Positions 54,799-64,000 of a DNA stretch of 64,000 nt are shown here, one piece after another. The position numbers and the translations under genes were made by a program. Source of the stretch: Daedaleopsis sinensis (lineage: Eukaryota; Basidiomycota; Agaricomycetes; Polyporales; Polyporaceae); NCBI GenBank assembly GCA_033807695.1, contig CM066302.1, forward strand, positions 186,001 to 250,000. The letters are read 5' to 3'. The notes under the pieces are model-generated. The model saw only the letters and a list, made by a program, of their open reading frames with translations. It was not told where the DNA came from and ran no database searches. Numbering within the stretch: the first letter of the stretch is position 1; each line of letters opens with the position of its first letter.

Positions 54799-57301
54799 CT
54801 CCTGCTGTGTCGTAAACCCGAAAGATGTGTAAGACTGTGCAATAGCTGATTGCGAAACACAGACCATGATATGGAGCCTTCCCGACACCGCTTCACAGCG
54901 CACTAGTTAATCGGATAAGATAGTACCATTTGTAAGACTGATAACGGCCCCTCACCCTCAGACGACTCATAAGGCAGGAGTCACCCAGCCCCCGACCCAT
55001 GAACATTCCCAGCATCCTCCGCATCTCACGAGCCACAGGCACTCGCCGACAACCTCCGACCACCGCGCCGAGCTTCTTCCGGCCCATGCGCTAGAGCTCC
55101 ACCCGACCTGAGCTCCATGGAACCGATCAGACAATCAAGACAGGGCAACATAATAAAAAGCGTCGCCTCCCACATTGTCATAACTGCCCGTACGTGACGC
55201 GCGAACACTATCTGCAGGCCAGGCCGCACACGCAAACATGGTGTGAGCGCGTCGCCGAGGACCGCAGCTCGATTACGCTAGTGCAGTACTCACGCACCGT
55301 GCACCAAGCGCACGGACCCCAACAATATCGTGGAACAACGGCACTCTCCCCTTTAGAAAATAATCAACGACAATACGCACCTATGATGGAATGCCTATAC
55401 TGGACTATCAACACTGCGCAATCGTCGACACCAGAGATGATGGCGACACACTGACCCGATCGAAGGGGATGCTGATAAGGGCAGGCAAGCGACAGCCAAA
55501 GGAAGGGCGCCGGTTGTTATTGGCGAGACAATGTCCTCCGGCGGAATGCTGATGACTCTGCGGCCTGGAGCAAGGACGGGAGACCTCTCCCGCAGCCATG
55601 GTGAGTGAGTGCGAGAACGGCCAGGCGAACGGTCAAGGAACGCAGTTGCGCTGGTACGCGGCTGCGTTAAAGAAGATGGACCCGAGCGCAAAGGCGCGAC
55701 ACGGTCACGGCGCGATGGCGCACAACGGACGACACCGAGGCACTGCGACATCGCACTGATGCCCGCAATGACACAAGATGGACGAGCGGGAAAGACACAA
55801 CCACTAGCCAACACAGTGCCGCATCGGGGCGCATGACCTCGGCGCGAGCAATAAAGTGCGGAGTAGCGAACCTCGTCGGGCGTGGCGTCGGGTACAGCTT
55901 GGTGAGGAACGAGGCATGTGAGAGGAGGAGCAAGCATGAAGAGTGCATTACACGTCACAACCGCAGCTTCCAGGAGGAGACGACACGATTAAGCGCGGCA
56001 CCACGAGCGATAGAGTATGCGGCACTGCTGGACGAACAGCGATGGTGAAGTGAAGTGGCGATCTGAAGGATAACAGCCAGCACATATCGGCGAAAGTGTA
56101 GCAGCACAACGGCCAGGTCGAGTCGCTGGACAGAGCAGAACGGTCTGATAGGCACTAATGACAGTAACACATGGTATGCACGTGACGGGCAGGACGAGAA
56201 GCAAGACGACCATCACTCCGCGACGCTATGTGGCATGTGCGACAACAATCGTGTGCAGCTAGCACGGTGTCGGCACAGGGTGATCTCCCAACGGACACGA
56301 CGTCGAACGCAGCGCCGCCGCGAAAGAAGTCGGACGCTGCGAAGAGCGCGCCGTCCTCGGAACAGTGTCATGGCACGACAACGGACTCGAGGCTACCGGA
56401 CACCGCCGGAACGGCGCATGAGACGCTGTTTGGGTACTACGCCCTGAGTCTTGAGTACGAAGGCGGGCACCACGCCGGACGCGACGAGATCCTGTATGCG
56501 TAGTCGCCAGAAGCAAACACAGACGCACGAGGGGCGCGGATCCAGTGCGCACAGAAGGAAGTAATGTCGAATGCCTGAGCCGACACATAGCACCAGCACC
56601 AGCTGGACATAGATCCCACGAATGTCTGACGGGCATAGTGAGGCGACACAGGCGGCGGAGAGCACGCGCATGACGCAGGATGAGTAGCTAGGTGCGACGA
56701 AACAACGGATGCATCGCTGGGTACAGTATACGGACGCGACTACAAACACTTTGCCTCGAAGCAGTACGACGTAGAGAAGCAGTACGACGTAGAGAGCGAG
56801 GTTGGGCGCGTCGTCACTGGGTGCGACACCGCACGCGTCGCCCAGGAAAACAATGATGGACGTACTGCAGGGCATGGGACATAGTAGATATGGATACGAC
56901 TACGAGTATGCAGCCATGCAGCCACGGTACACTACAACGACGCCAGATGCTGGATGCGACAGCCTCGGCACACGTTAACGACGTCGAACGCGGCAGACAC
57001 GACATCGGGCGGGGCGAGAGAAGAGAACGGACGCACTATGGGCGTCGGACGCGTCGTCAGATGTGACAAGATGGGACACACTGTCGGGCTTGGTAAAGGA
57101 TGTGAGAACGGAAGAACGAACGAAGGCGGAGACAAGCTAAACCTTGAAGGATACAAACGCGCAGAAGATTGAACGGCCAAAATCAACCCCAAGATCGCAC
57201 ACTTCTATTAAGCATCTAGCGGACATTGTATGTAAGAACTGCAAGAAGACAAACTGTGAACGGCCCGCACCCATTGGCGCTTTGCGAGAGTGCGACAGCC
57301 C
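54799..57301. other. GC-rich stretch without a supported gene
   Basis: Many ORFs of 60-190 codons overlap on both strands (for example 55958-55395 minus), with cysteine/serine/arginine-rich composition and no domain, so they are treated as chance frames. No repeat or RNA gene was recognised. Confidence 0.3.
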
Positions 57302-57937
57302 TCAGACGCGGCGGTCACGAGGGAAGCTAAGCCCAACACGACCGAGCGGCTCCGAACGACGGCCGCAAGGAGAGAGACGGTTAAGCTGTTCGGCCAACAG
57401 AAACCCGCCACCGGCCCCCTCGGAGGACACAGGCCTCAACACCAGACACTCGAGCATGTCGAGCTCGCCGTACTGGAAATCCTCGATGCGGAGACGAGGC
57501 ATGAGATGAGTAGCCGTGTAGTAGGCAGATGCGTCGCGCAGCCCCCCATAGATGACCTGCATCCTCGTCAGCGGCATCCTGAACAACATGGACGAACTCA
57601 CAGATGAATGAGGAAACAAGCTCCGCGCCTCTGCGTACTGGGGACGCAACGCGTCGTCCACCGACCCGCCGATAACATCCATAAGTTCGCGGTACGCCTC
57701 CTGGTCCGATCCGAGTATGAACTCGACACGAATGCGCAGGACGGGCAGACGAGTGCGCTCGTCCACGTCATAGCGAATCTTGCGATGACCGCCGGTGATC
57801 CAAAGCTGGAGTGGCATCCCGCGAAAATGCAGGCACTCGTACTCGTCGGAGAACGGCATCCAGTACGCGACAGGAGGGAGGAAAGAGAGCGAGAACCAGG
57901 GCCCACTGGCCCCGTAGCACGACACAAACTCCCTCAT
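57302..57937 (-). CDS. Unidentified 211-residue ORF
   Basis: The frame reads like protein: PPVAYWMPFSDEYECLHFRG, LPVLRIRVEFILGSDQEAYR with ELMDVIGGSVDDALRPQYAE, and LMPRLRIEDFQYGELDMLEC. Methionine, aromatic and acidic residues are balanced, unlike nearby chance frames. A start at 57937 (MREFVSCYGASGPW) is assumed. It may be an exon of a longer minus-strand gene that includes text at 59.0-59.9 kb, but I could not join them. No family was recognised. Confidence 0.4.
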   Translation of the reverse strand: MREFVSCYGASGPWFSLSFLPPVAYWMPFSDEYECLHFRGMPLQLWITGGHRKIRYDVDERTRLPVLRIRVEFILGSDQEAYRELMDVIGGSVDDALRPQYAEARSLFPHSSVSSSMLFRMPLTRMQVIYGGLRDASAYYTATHLMPRLRIEDFQYGELDMLECLVLRPVSSEGAGGGFLLAEQLNRLSPCGRRSEPLGRVGLSFPRDRRV

Positions 57938-60050
57938 GCGACTGAAGACGAGTTAGCATCAGAACATATATGCCGCCTACCAACTGCCTGAGACTCACAC
58001 AAGTATGTCACCATGAGCCCATGCTGCGCCGCTGAAGTCAGGCAACCTCACCCGACTGGATAAAGTCAGCATATCACGACAAACTAAACGCGAGAGACGT
58101 ACATCGGACGAGACAACGGGTCCGTGCCCCCCTGACCTGCCTCGGCGAAGCACGACGGAAGGCGCACAACAAAGGAGGTGCGACTAGCATGACTGGCTAA
58201 CGCGTGGACACGACCGAGCCGCGATGTCGCCTCAAGGGCGAGAGGGTAGTCCAGGACGTAGGACGGAGAGGAGCTCGTCGGCGAAGGAGCACTGATAAGG
58301 CAGACGGGCGAGCTATGTAGCCCTATGAGCTAGGATGCTACCCACGCGGTGAGGAAGATATGTGGACACTCACATACGACCCTCAGGGCCTGCGGGCAGA
58401 GCATTGAACACCCCCAGAGACCGCGCAGGTAAGTGTGAATAGAGAGACATGAGGGAGGAGCTGATAGCAAATAAGCACGACTGGAGGAGCGGCGGGTGCG
58501 ATGATGACCACAGAGCGAATACGATGGGGAGGAGGACGTAGAGACTGAGAGGGAAGGACGCCGCGACGCGCAAGCTTTTGAGGCTGGCGCGAGAACACCC
58601 CTGCGACGCCGTGCCCAACGCAGGCGAGCAAGCTCGCGGGCGCGCAGACTTTGGAAGTACCCTCCCCATCTGAGGATCGCGTAGAGGACCGGCGGAGCCA
58701 TAGTCGCGATGCGCGGCTACGGTGAAGAGCGCGCGAACTATCGCCGCCTCGCCTGCTCGAGCACCTTGACCAACGCGATGCTCGCGTACGACGCAGAACA
58801 CTGCGTATAACTGCGCTGCAATCGCCACCCGCACCAGAGGCGTCCGGACGGGACTGGCAGGCGGGCGAGCGGGCGGAAGAGGAAAAGCGAGACGCACGGC
58901 GCGATGCGCGGTACCTGCGCGCCTCCACCCACACTGCTTGACGAGTTCAACGGCGCCTACATGCAGGCACAGTGCGGCGCACCAGGCGCGTCCGGGCGGC
59001 AAAACTGGGATAGACATGAGCTTGCCTCCACGTCGCGAGATCAATGCAGCATGCCATAAACGAGCTCGACCCGACGGCGTCGGGCAAGGATACATACAGA
59101 GCAGTCACAACACGGCAATGCTCTAGAAGAACGCCAAACGACAACTACTCTACATTGTCGCACGCGGCTGCACGACGGAATGAGCGAACGGGAGAGACGC
59201 GAGTGCATGACGCACAAGTGCGAAGCAGGCGTGCCCTGCAGACACTGCTTGACGAACTCACCCGCGCCTGCGAACAAGCTCCCAAGCCTGAGAGCAATGC
59301 AATACGCCATATACAGCCAGCCCCGGCGGCGTCGGGTGCAGCAACACGGGCAGCACCACCACTGCCAAGCGACGCTCATCACGCTGGCAATAACCCATAT
59401 CCGTAACGGCCACAGCGAGTATCGAGAATGAACGAAAATTGAAAACTCACCTCGATCGCCGTGCGCCGACGATGCGCCACCCTCTCCGGAATCGCTGCCG
59501 CCTGTCGGTACCAGACTGACTGCGAACTGAACGCCCCACCACCCGACCATCTGACGCAGACGACGAAGCCCCCACGATGTGATGAGAAGACCTTCCCGAG
59601 CCAAGGTACCTGTGCACGTCCGCACATCTGCACAAAGTCCAAACCTGGAACCCCGTTCGGGTAGTACGGATCCTGCGAACGATAAACGTACTGTGCTTGC
59701 CACCCCACTGCAAATGAAAGTGACGTACCCTGGATACTTCTCAGAACTCGGGCACAAGTGTGGCGTACCCACCCGATAATGTGTCGTGCGATGGTGGCCC
59801 CAAACCTCGTCCACGTCCAAATCTTGGATCACAATCGGTAACGACCCTGACAGCTGCATAAGAGTCAGTGCAATTGCAAATGCCTGAATATTCCGTGCTT
59901 GGAAGACCGGCATACCTCAGACGCTGCACCAAGGATGAGCGAGGCCCTCTAATCCTCGGCGACGCTAGACGCCTCTCAGCTGGCACCTATAAATGAACGA
60001 TGTGAGCACCTCGAAGCACATACACACCTCCTCCGCGAGAGCTGAACAAG
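57938..60050. other. GC-rich stretch with a minus-strand ORF and diverged internal repeats
   Basis: A 290-codon minus frame (59913-59041) reads well at its start (IQAFAIALTLMQLSGSLPIV, TTHYRVGTPHLCPSSEKYPG) and degenerates after about 130 codons, so at most one exon is likely. On the plus strand two diverged copies of a roughly 312-base unit share CACTGCTTGACGA and GGCGGCGTCGGG-like blocks (near 58936/59076 and 59248/59330). The last part may be the 5' leader of the LINE. Confidence 0.35.
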
Positions 60051-60536
60051 ATGAACTCCCCCACTCGCCCACTCACATACGCTGAGGCTGCAGCATCTCG
60101 CCCGCCCTCCTGCTCCCCAGGAAGACAAACTGCGGCACCCGTGGGAGATGCTCACGTCACGCCCATGCAACTGCTCCCGTCCGAAGCCATATCTCAGGAC
60201 GGCCCGAACCATGGCGAACAAGCCTCTCAGCCCGCCCCCGAAAACGCGACACTCGCCGCAGAGCCCACCGCTCAGCCTTCCACATCGGACGCGGCGCGCA
60301 AACGCAAGCAGAAGAAGAAGCCGCAACCCAAGCGAGGGCGCAAGGCCACAAACCGATCGGGAGACACCACCTCGAGCACATCTGTGCCGACGCAGATCGT
60401 AAGACTCCCGGCTTTAACACTACAGCCCCTGCTCACCATTCGAACAGACGGCGACGACCATGAGCCCGCTCCCGCCCAGCTCGCCCATCATCCTCGGGTC
60501 CACCCCACCGCGCTCCGACGACGCCTTACGAGGTAG
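60051..60536 (+). CDS. LINE ORF1, N-terminal segment in a separate frame
   Basis: 161 codons begin MNSPTRPLTYAEAAASRPPS, a start typical of fungal LINE ORF1 proteins, and include a basic RKRKQKKKPQPKRGRK stretch that could bind nucleic acid or target the nucleus. It ends at 60536, overlapping the longer ORF1 frame that opens after about 60417. The two could be one protein broken by an indel, joined by frameshifting during translation, or truly separate. The overlap of 77 bases to the ATG at 60460 fits any of these. Confidence 0.55.
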   Translation: MNSPTRPLTYAEAAASRPPSCSPGRQTAAPVGDAHVTPMQLLPSEAISQDGPNHGEQASQPAPENATLAAEPTAQPSTSDAARKRKQKKKPQPKRGRKATNRSGDTTSSTSVPTQIVRLPALTLQPLLTIRTDGDDHEPAPAQLAHHPRVHPTALRRRLTR

Positions 60537-62649
60537 GGCACTGGAGGACGCCACCGCCACGCCTCTCGTCCGGCCGAACCAGCCCACTCGTGAAGGCTCG
60601 GCGGATACAGCCGCAATGTGGGACGCGCTTGGGCCATCCCCTCCCCCAACGGGCCACCCATCCACAAGGAGCGGCGTCGAGAGAAGGCTAGCTGACATCG
60701 AAGCTGCCCTCGCCACCAGCTGCTTGGACCTAACAGGTCCCGCTACCCATCCGGAGGAGCAACCCACGGCCCGAAAAAGGGTATGGGATGGGCCAAGGTT
60801 GGACGAGGAGGTCGAAAGGACGATACGACAGCGCGTCCGATCCCCGACACCACAACTACGCGAAGGCGCCCTCCACAACCCGTGGCTGTCCACCGCTCCC
60901 ACTCTTACCACAAACCACGACCACGACGACCGAGAAGAACCCCTTCCGACCACGCCGACGCCGGCGAGGACGGCAGGCTCGGCGAGCGCGCTCAGGAGCG
61001 CCCCATTCACCTTCAACCTCGATCAGGTTCTCGCCTCAGGCAGACCACCGACTCCGCACACGATGCCCGGCCCTGAAACAGCGGAACGTCCCACTCACCC
61101 TCCCCTCACCTCCCCTCCTGCTCCACGAAGAGACTCCCCCGAAGCGGACGTACCGATGGATGTTGACCCACCGTCACCCGCCCCCGCGCGTGAGAAAGGG
61201 AAAGGGAGACAGTGCCGGGCCACGGACGACTATGCGGACTGCGATTGCACGATCTGCAGGAGAGGCCCTGCCCAGACCCACCCACGGACAACGAATGGCG
61301 ACCGCGCCTCGCAACCCAGAGGATCCATGCCCCCCGACACCCCAACCCACCCATCTCGGGGCAGAATGAACGGCACTGCTGCCTCTCTGCACGCACCGGC
61401 ACGGCAAACTGCGACGGCGGCGACTACACCCCTCCCCTTCTCACACTCACGAGCACCCACCACCCACGCACCGGGGCAGACGCGCGCTGCAGACACGCAG
61501 GGCAACGTTCCGCTACCCCCATGGAGGCAGAGAAGCGAGCCCCGCCCCGGAGATGATCATGCCCCCGGACGGCTCCCATCCCTCCCCCCTATTCTGGAAA
61601 CCGGCGATTCCTTCGCTGGCCCGGAGCACGCCGGGAGAGCTGACGACACTCCGACGCCTATGCCGGATGATGGCTGGCCATTGATCACGCGAGACGACCC
61701 GGACACCATACTTAGAGGGCTGTCAGGCCCGTGGGTCGACACCATCTGGGGGGTCCCGGAGGATACGGTGGTGATCGTCGAACCGTTCAACCCCAAATTC
61801 TCCACGAATGTCCGCCACACCCGCCTACTTGGGGCCGCCCTCAAAGACGCGATCACCAACATCACCTTTGAACACGACCATCGGGTCATCCCGCCCGAAA
61901 TCTTCCCCGGACTCAACCCAAACGACAAAGCTGCCCCGACCGCCTGGGCGGTTAGAGGACTTACCCCTGAAGCGGTAGCCACGCTAGTTGAAGGCAGGGT
62001 ATGGTCTCTCAGGACGATCACCTTCTTTGCCTACCCACGCACCCTCCCAATTCCAACATGGATCCTCTCGCTCGAAGGATTCATAGATGACTCAAAGGAA
62101 GAGATCGACTGCACTGTCGCCTCCGTCTTCCACGCCCCGAAGATGTACGAGCAACTTCTGGCCATGGTTCGGGAGAATCCGGAGTACCGAGACCACAACC
62201 CCCACGGCGCCGTTAGAAACCTTCTGACCACCCTACGCACGGACGTCTTGAAATACAACAATGGGAACATAGTCGCAAACGTCTACATGAACTCACCTAC
62301 GAGGAGTACGAAGAAGTGGAGAGCGTGGGTCACCGAACTCCGTGCGATGAAATTCGGCATCTACCTCACAGCTACCGCGATGCCGAAGCCTGTTACCTTC
62401 TGCCAAGGCTGTCGTAGCACTAACCACCCTTCCCATCTTTGCCCCTTTCCCAACATCGACGGCTGGAATGGCCCGGAGGCAGGAGACGGGAAGTACTCAA
62501 CGATCCCCGTCGAACCTGAAACCCGGAACAACCGCGAACATTTTCCCGACGCACACACCGCGCAGCGAAGGTATGGTAGAGCCAGAACGCCGGCCGGTCG
62601 AGGGATGAGGAGAGGCACGCCTCGGGGCAGGGGACTGCGCCCCTACTAA
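60460..62649 (+). CDS. LINE ORF1 protein (nucleic-acid chaperone/gag-like) with CCHC knuckle
   Basis: 729 residues. The first 400 are Pro/Thr/Arg-rich and probably disordered, with a CDCTICRRGPAQTH motif near residue 262. A folded middle follows from about residue 425 (PWVDTIWGVPEDTVVIVEPF, WAVRGLTPEAVATLVEGRVW, WILSLEGFIDDSKEEIDC), as in fungal LINE ORF1 proteins that bind the element RNA. A CCHC zinc knuckle with spacing CX2CX4HX4C (FCQGCRSTNHPSHLC, about residues 647-661) and an arginine/glycine-rich tail (GRGMRRGTPRGRGLRPY) end the protein. No internal stop occurs, so this part is intact. It lies 495 bases upstream of ORF2. Confidence 0.85.
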   Translation: MSPLPPSSPIILGSTPPRSDDALRGRALEDATATPLVRPNQPTREGSADTAAMWDALGPSPPPTGHPSTRSGVERRLADIEAALATSCLDLTGPATHPEEQPTARKRVWDGPRLDEEVERTIRQRVRSPTPQLREGALHNPWLSTAPTLTTNHDHDDREEPLPTTPTPARTAGSASALRSAPFTFNLDQVLASGRPPTPHTMPGPETAERPTHPPLTSPPAPRRDSPEADVPMDVDPPSPAPAREKGKGRQCRATDDYADCDCTICRRGPAQTHPRTTNGDRASQPRGSMPPDTPTHPSRGRMNGTAASLHAPARQTATAATTPLPFSHSRAPTTHAPGQTRAADTQGNVPLPPWRQRSEPRPGDDHAPGRLPSLPPILETGDSFAGPEHAGRADDTPTPMPDDGWPLITRDDPDTILRGLSGPWVDTIWGVPEDTVVIVEPFNPKFSTNVRHTRLLGAALKDAITNITFEHDHRVIPPEIFPGLNPNDKAAPTAWAVRGLTPEAVATLVEGRVWSLRTITFFAYPRTLPIPTWILSLEGFIDDSKEEIDCTVASVFHAPKMYEQLLAMVRENPEYRDHNPHGAVRNLLTTLRTDVLKYNNGNIVANVYMNSPTRSTKKWRAWVTELRAMKFGIYLTATAMPKPVTFCQGCRSTNHPSHLCPFPNIDGWNGPEAGDGKYSTIPVEPETRNNREHFPDAHTAQRRYGRARTPAGRGMRRGTPRGRGLRPY

Positions 62650-62794
62650 CTATACAATCGCCCACAAACCGCCGCTCACACCACCTACCCACCGCATGTA
62701 TCCTCGTAGTAGATCTAACCAGTTTTCTCGCACCCACTACCGATCTGCGGAGTCACTCAGCCAGACGACGCGACCGATAGTGCCAAACAGCTCC

Positions 62795-62840
62795 CGTGCG
62801 CATGGTGAATTTACTGCTCTGAACAGGAGCCATGCGCACG
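62795..62840 (+). promoter_or_regulatory. Inter-ORF hairpin of the LINE
   Basis: CGTGCGCATGG (62795-62805) pairs perfectly with CCATGCGCACG (62830-62840) around a 24-base loop, in the 495-base gap between ORF1 and ORF2. A role in translation of ORF2 or RNA folding is possible but not shown. Confidence 0.45.
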
Positions 62841-63144
62841 CCCAGAGGCCTGCCTTTTTAGGTTGACTAGGCCGAGCGAGTCGTCGCTGAAGAGTACGAT
62901 GAAGCGGGACTGGCTGCACCGCTCCTGACTGCTCATGTCACTCTGATCGTGGAGACACACGGTCTTGGAGAGGATAACTGGTTGAAACCCTCTCGACTAC
63001 TCAACTGCGAACACACTTACTGAGAACACACATAACGGACAGTCTAACAATGCAAACGGCACATTGCGGGTTGAGTCCAGTGGAGCTGCGGACAGCAGTC
63101 ATGCCAGCGAATGCGGCCGTGATGCTGGACACAATTCTGGTGGC

Positions 63145-64000
63145 ATGACGGGCGGGGTCACCCCAGGATCCCGTCCGGCGGTATCACCTGTGCGCAGGTC
63201 GAGAACCTCGAGTAACAGGGACGCGCGCACACGAGCAGGTGGCCGACTTAGGCTGGGCACCCTCAACATGCGCGGCTCTGGTAGAATCAGCGCAGGAGCA
63301 CCCTGCGATAAGTGGAACAGCATAAATCAAGTGATTAGGGAGAATAAACTGGCGATTCTTGCCCTGCAGGAGACACATCTATCTCAGGATAGAATTGACG
63401 CACTCAACCGCCTCTTCGGGGCTACTATCACTATACTAGGAAGCGCTGACCTGACGAACCCCACCGGCGCACGGGGAGTTGCTTTCGCGATCAGCAACAA
63501 GCACATCGAACCCAACACCACAAACTACGTTGAAATAATTGAAGGACGGGCAGCAGCACTCACTGTGCAATGGACCCTCACGAGGAAACTGACGATAATA
63601 AACATATACGCGCCGGATTTTGAAACAGAAAATGAAGCTTTCTGGAGAACGCTCACCCATAGAATACAGGTACTAGGAATCAGGAGGCCAGATGTTGTCA
63701 TGGGCGACTGCAACATGGTTGAGTCCTCCCGCGATCGGATGCCGCCGCGATCGGACGCCCAAGGACTCGTAGAATCACTAGGCACCCTAAAGGAAGCTTT
63801 CGATTTAATAGACGGCTATAGGGCGAGATTCGAGAAGTCGCTCACATTCTCATACATGCAACTTAGCACAGGCAGTCAATCTAGAATCGACAGAGCATAT
63901 ATCAGCAGATCACTGGATGAAGTGGCGGAAGACTGGACATACGACCACCCAGGAATATCCACGGACCATCAGCTCCTCTACTTCTCCTTGGCGAACTATG
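63145..64000 (+). CDS. LINE ORF2, AP-type endonuclease domain (partial, runs off the window)
   Basis: The start MTGGVTPGSRPAVSPVRRS at 63145 leads into an apurinic/apyrimidinic endonuclease-like domain. Motifs in order are RLGTLNMRGSG, ILALQETHLSQDRIDAL with the catalytic Glu, KLTIINIYAPDFETENEAFW, VVMGDCNMVESSRDRMPPRS with the D-x-N pair, SRIDRAYISRSL and ISTDHQLLYFSLANY with the terminal DH. This enzyme nicks target DNA so that reverse transcription can start. All catalytic residues I expect are visible and no stop occurs up to 64000. The reverse transcriptase and zinc-binding tail are outside the window. A short ORF (63048-63146) precedes the start. Confidence 0.88.
   Translation, partial: MTGGVTPGSRPAVSPVRRSRTSSNRDARTRAGGRLRLGTLNMRGSGRISAGAPCDKWNSINQVIRENKLAILALQETHLSQDRIDALNRLFGATITILGSADLTNPTGARGVAFAISNKHIEPNTTNYVEIIEGRAAALTVQWTLTRKLTIINIYAPDFETENEAFWRTLTHRIQVLGIRRPDVVMGDCNMVESSRDRMPPRSDAQGLVESLGTLKEAFDLIDGYRARFEKSLTFSYMQLSTGSQSRIDRAYISRSLDEVAEDWTYDHPGISTDHQLLYFSLANY

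Larger units (their letters stand above)
60051..64000 (+). mobile_element. Non-LTR retrotransposon (LINE), 5' part, cut by the window end
   Basis: An ORF1 with a CCHC knuckle is followed by an ORF2 that begins with an apurinic/apyrimidinic-type endonuclease, the standard layout of apurinic-endonuclease LINEs. The reverse transcriptase should follow beyond 64000. The true 5' end is unknown; the first plausible coding start is at 60051. Confidence 0.85.

Noticed and set aside
1..64000. tRNA, rRNA and telomere repeats
   Set aside because: No cloverleaf with a convincing B box, no rRNA text and no TTAGGG array was found by eye; a tRNA scan would be decisive.

Overview
The window looks like genomic DNA of a filamentous basidiomycete fungus, most likely an agaricomycete. 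The signs are short introns of about 50-85 bases with GT/AG ends, moderately high GC coding DNA, a KDZ-family transposase next to a TET/JBP dioxygenase (a pairing known from mushroom genomes), and host-gene fragments of fungal type (SEC31, a HAM1-like protein, a JmjC protein). No prokaryotic gene organisation was seen. Most of the window is mobile or decayed DNA.

Region 1 (about 909-19828) is the main discovery: one apparently complete DNA transposon of about 18.9 kb. Imperfect terminal inverted repeats of about 104 bases lie at 909-1011 and 19724-19828. Six genes lie inside, and none shows a clear disabling lesion: a proline-rich repeat protein (2858-4528, minus), a Zn2Cys6-like protein (5173-7378, plus), a 1,152-residue HMG-like/RGG protein (7636-11395, minus), a TET/JBP 2-oxoglutarate dioxygenase (11793-13127, plus), the KDZ transposase (13189-17462, plus) and an unidentified 223-residue protein (17853-18565, minus). 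Arrays of diverged, CpG-rich subterminal repeats (68, 285, 34 and 189 base units) sit inside both ends and share an 18-base motif in inverted orientation. I infer that the transposase moves the element, that the dioxygenase oxidises 5-methylcytosine on element or host DNA, and that the other proteins help at the repeats or in chromatin.

Region 2 (about 19.8-48 kb) is a graveyard of host genes with a few open loci. A SEC31 copy is broken in two: the middle is at 23.4-25.8 kb with a stop codon and a frameshift, and the C-terminal end is at 43.8-44.6 kb. There are remnants of an alpha/beta hydrolase, a TVP38/VTT-like membrane protein and a HAM1-like protein, and a flavin oxidoreductase with a one-base deletion. 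A JmjC gene (34.5-37.5 kb) appears intact. A 645-base inverted duplication (21.0 and 41.0 kb), an 11-base minisatellite (26.6 and 37.6 kb) and a 65-75 base snippet (25.8 and 40.9 kb) mark rearrangements. Two 3' tails of LINE retrotransposons lie at 47.3-48.0 kb.

Region 3 (about 48.5-53.6 kb) is AT-rich and gene-free. It is a 4-kb quasi-palindrome built of tandem units of about 564 bases on one arm and inverted copies on the other, like a foldback element. A 388-base insertion inside it has its own target duplication. Region 4 (53.9-60 kb) is GC-rich with two unidentified ORFs. Region 5 (60.05-64 kb) is the 5' part of a LINE: an ORF1 with a CCHC knuckle and the start of an ORF2 with an AP-type endonuclease, cut by the window end.
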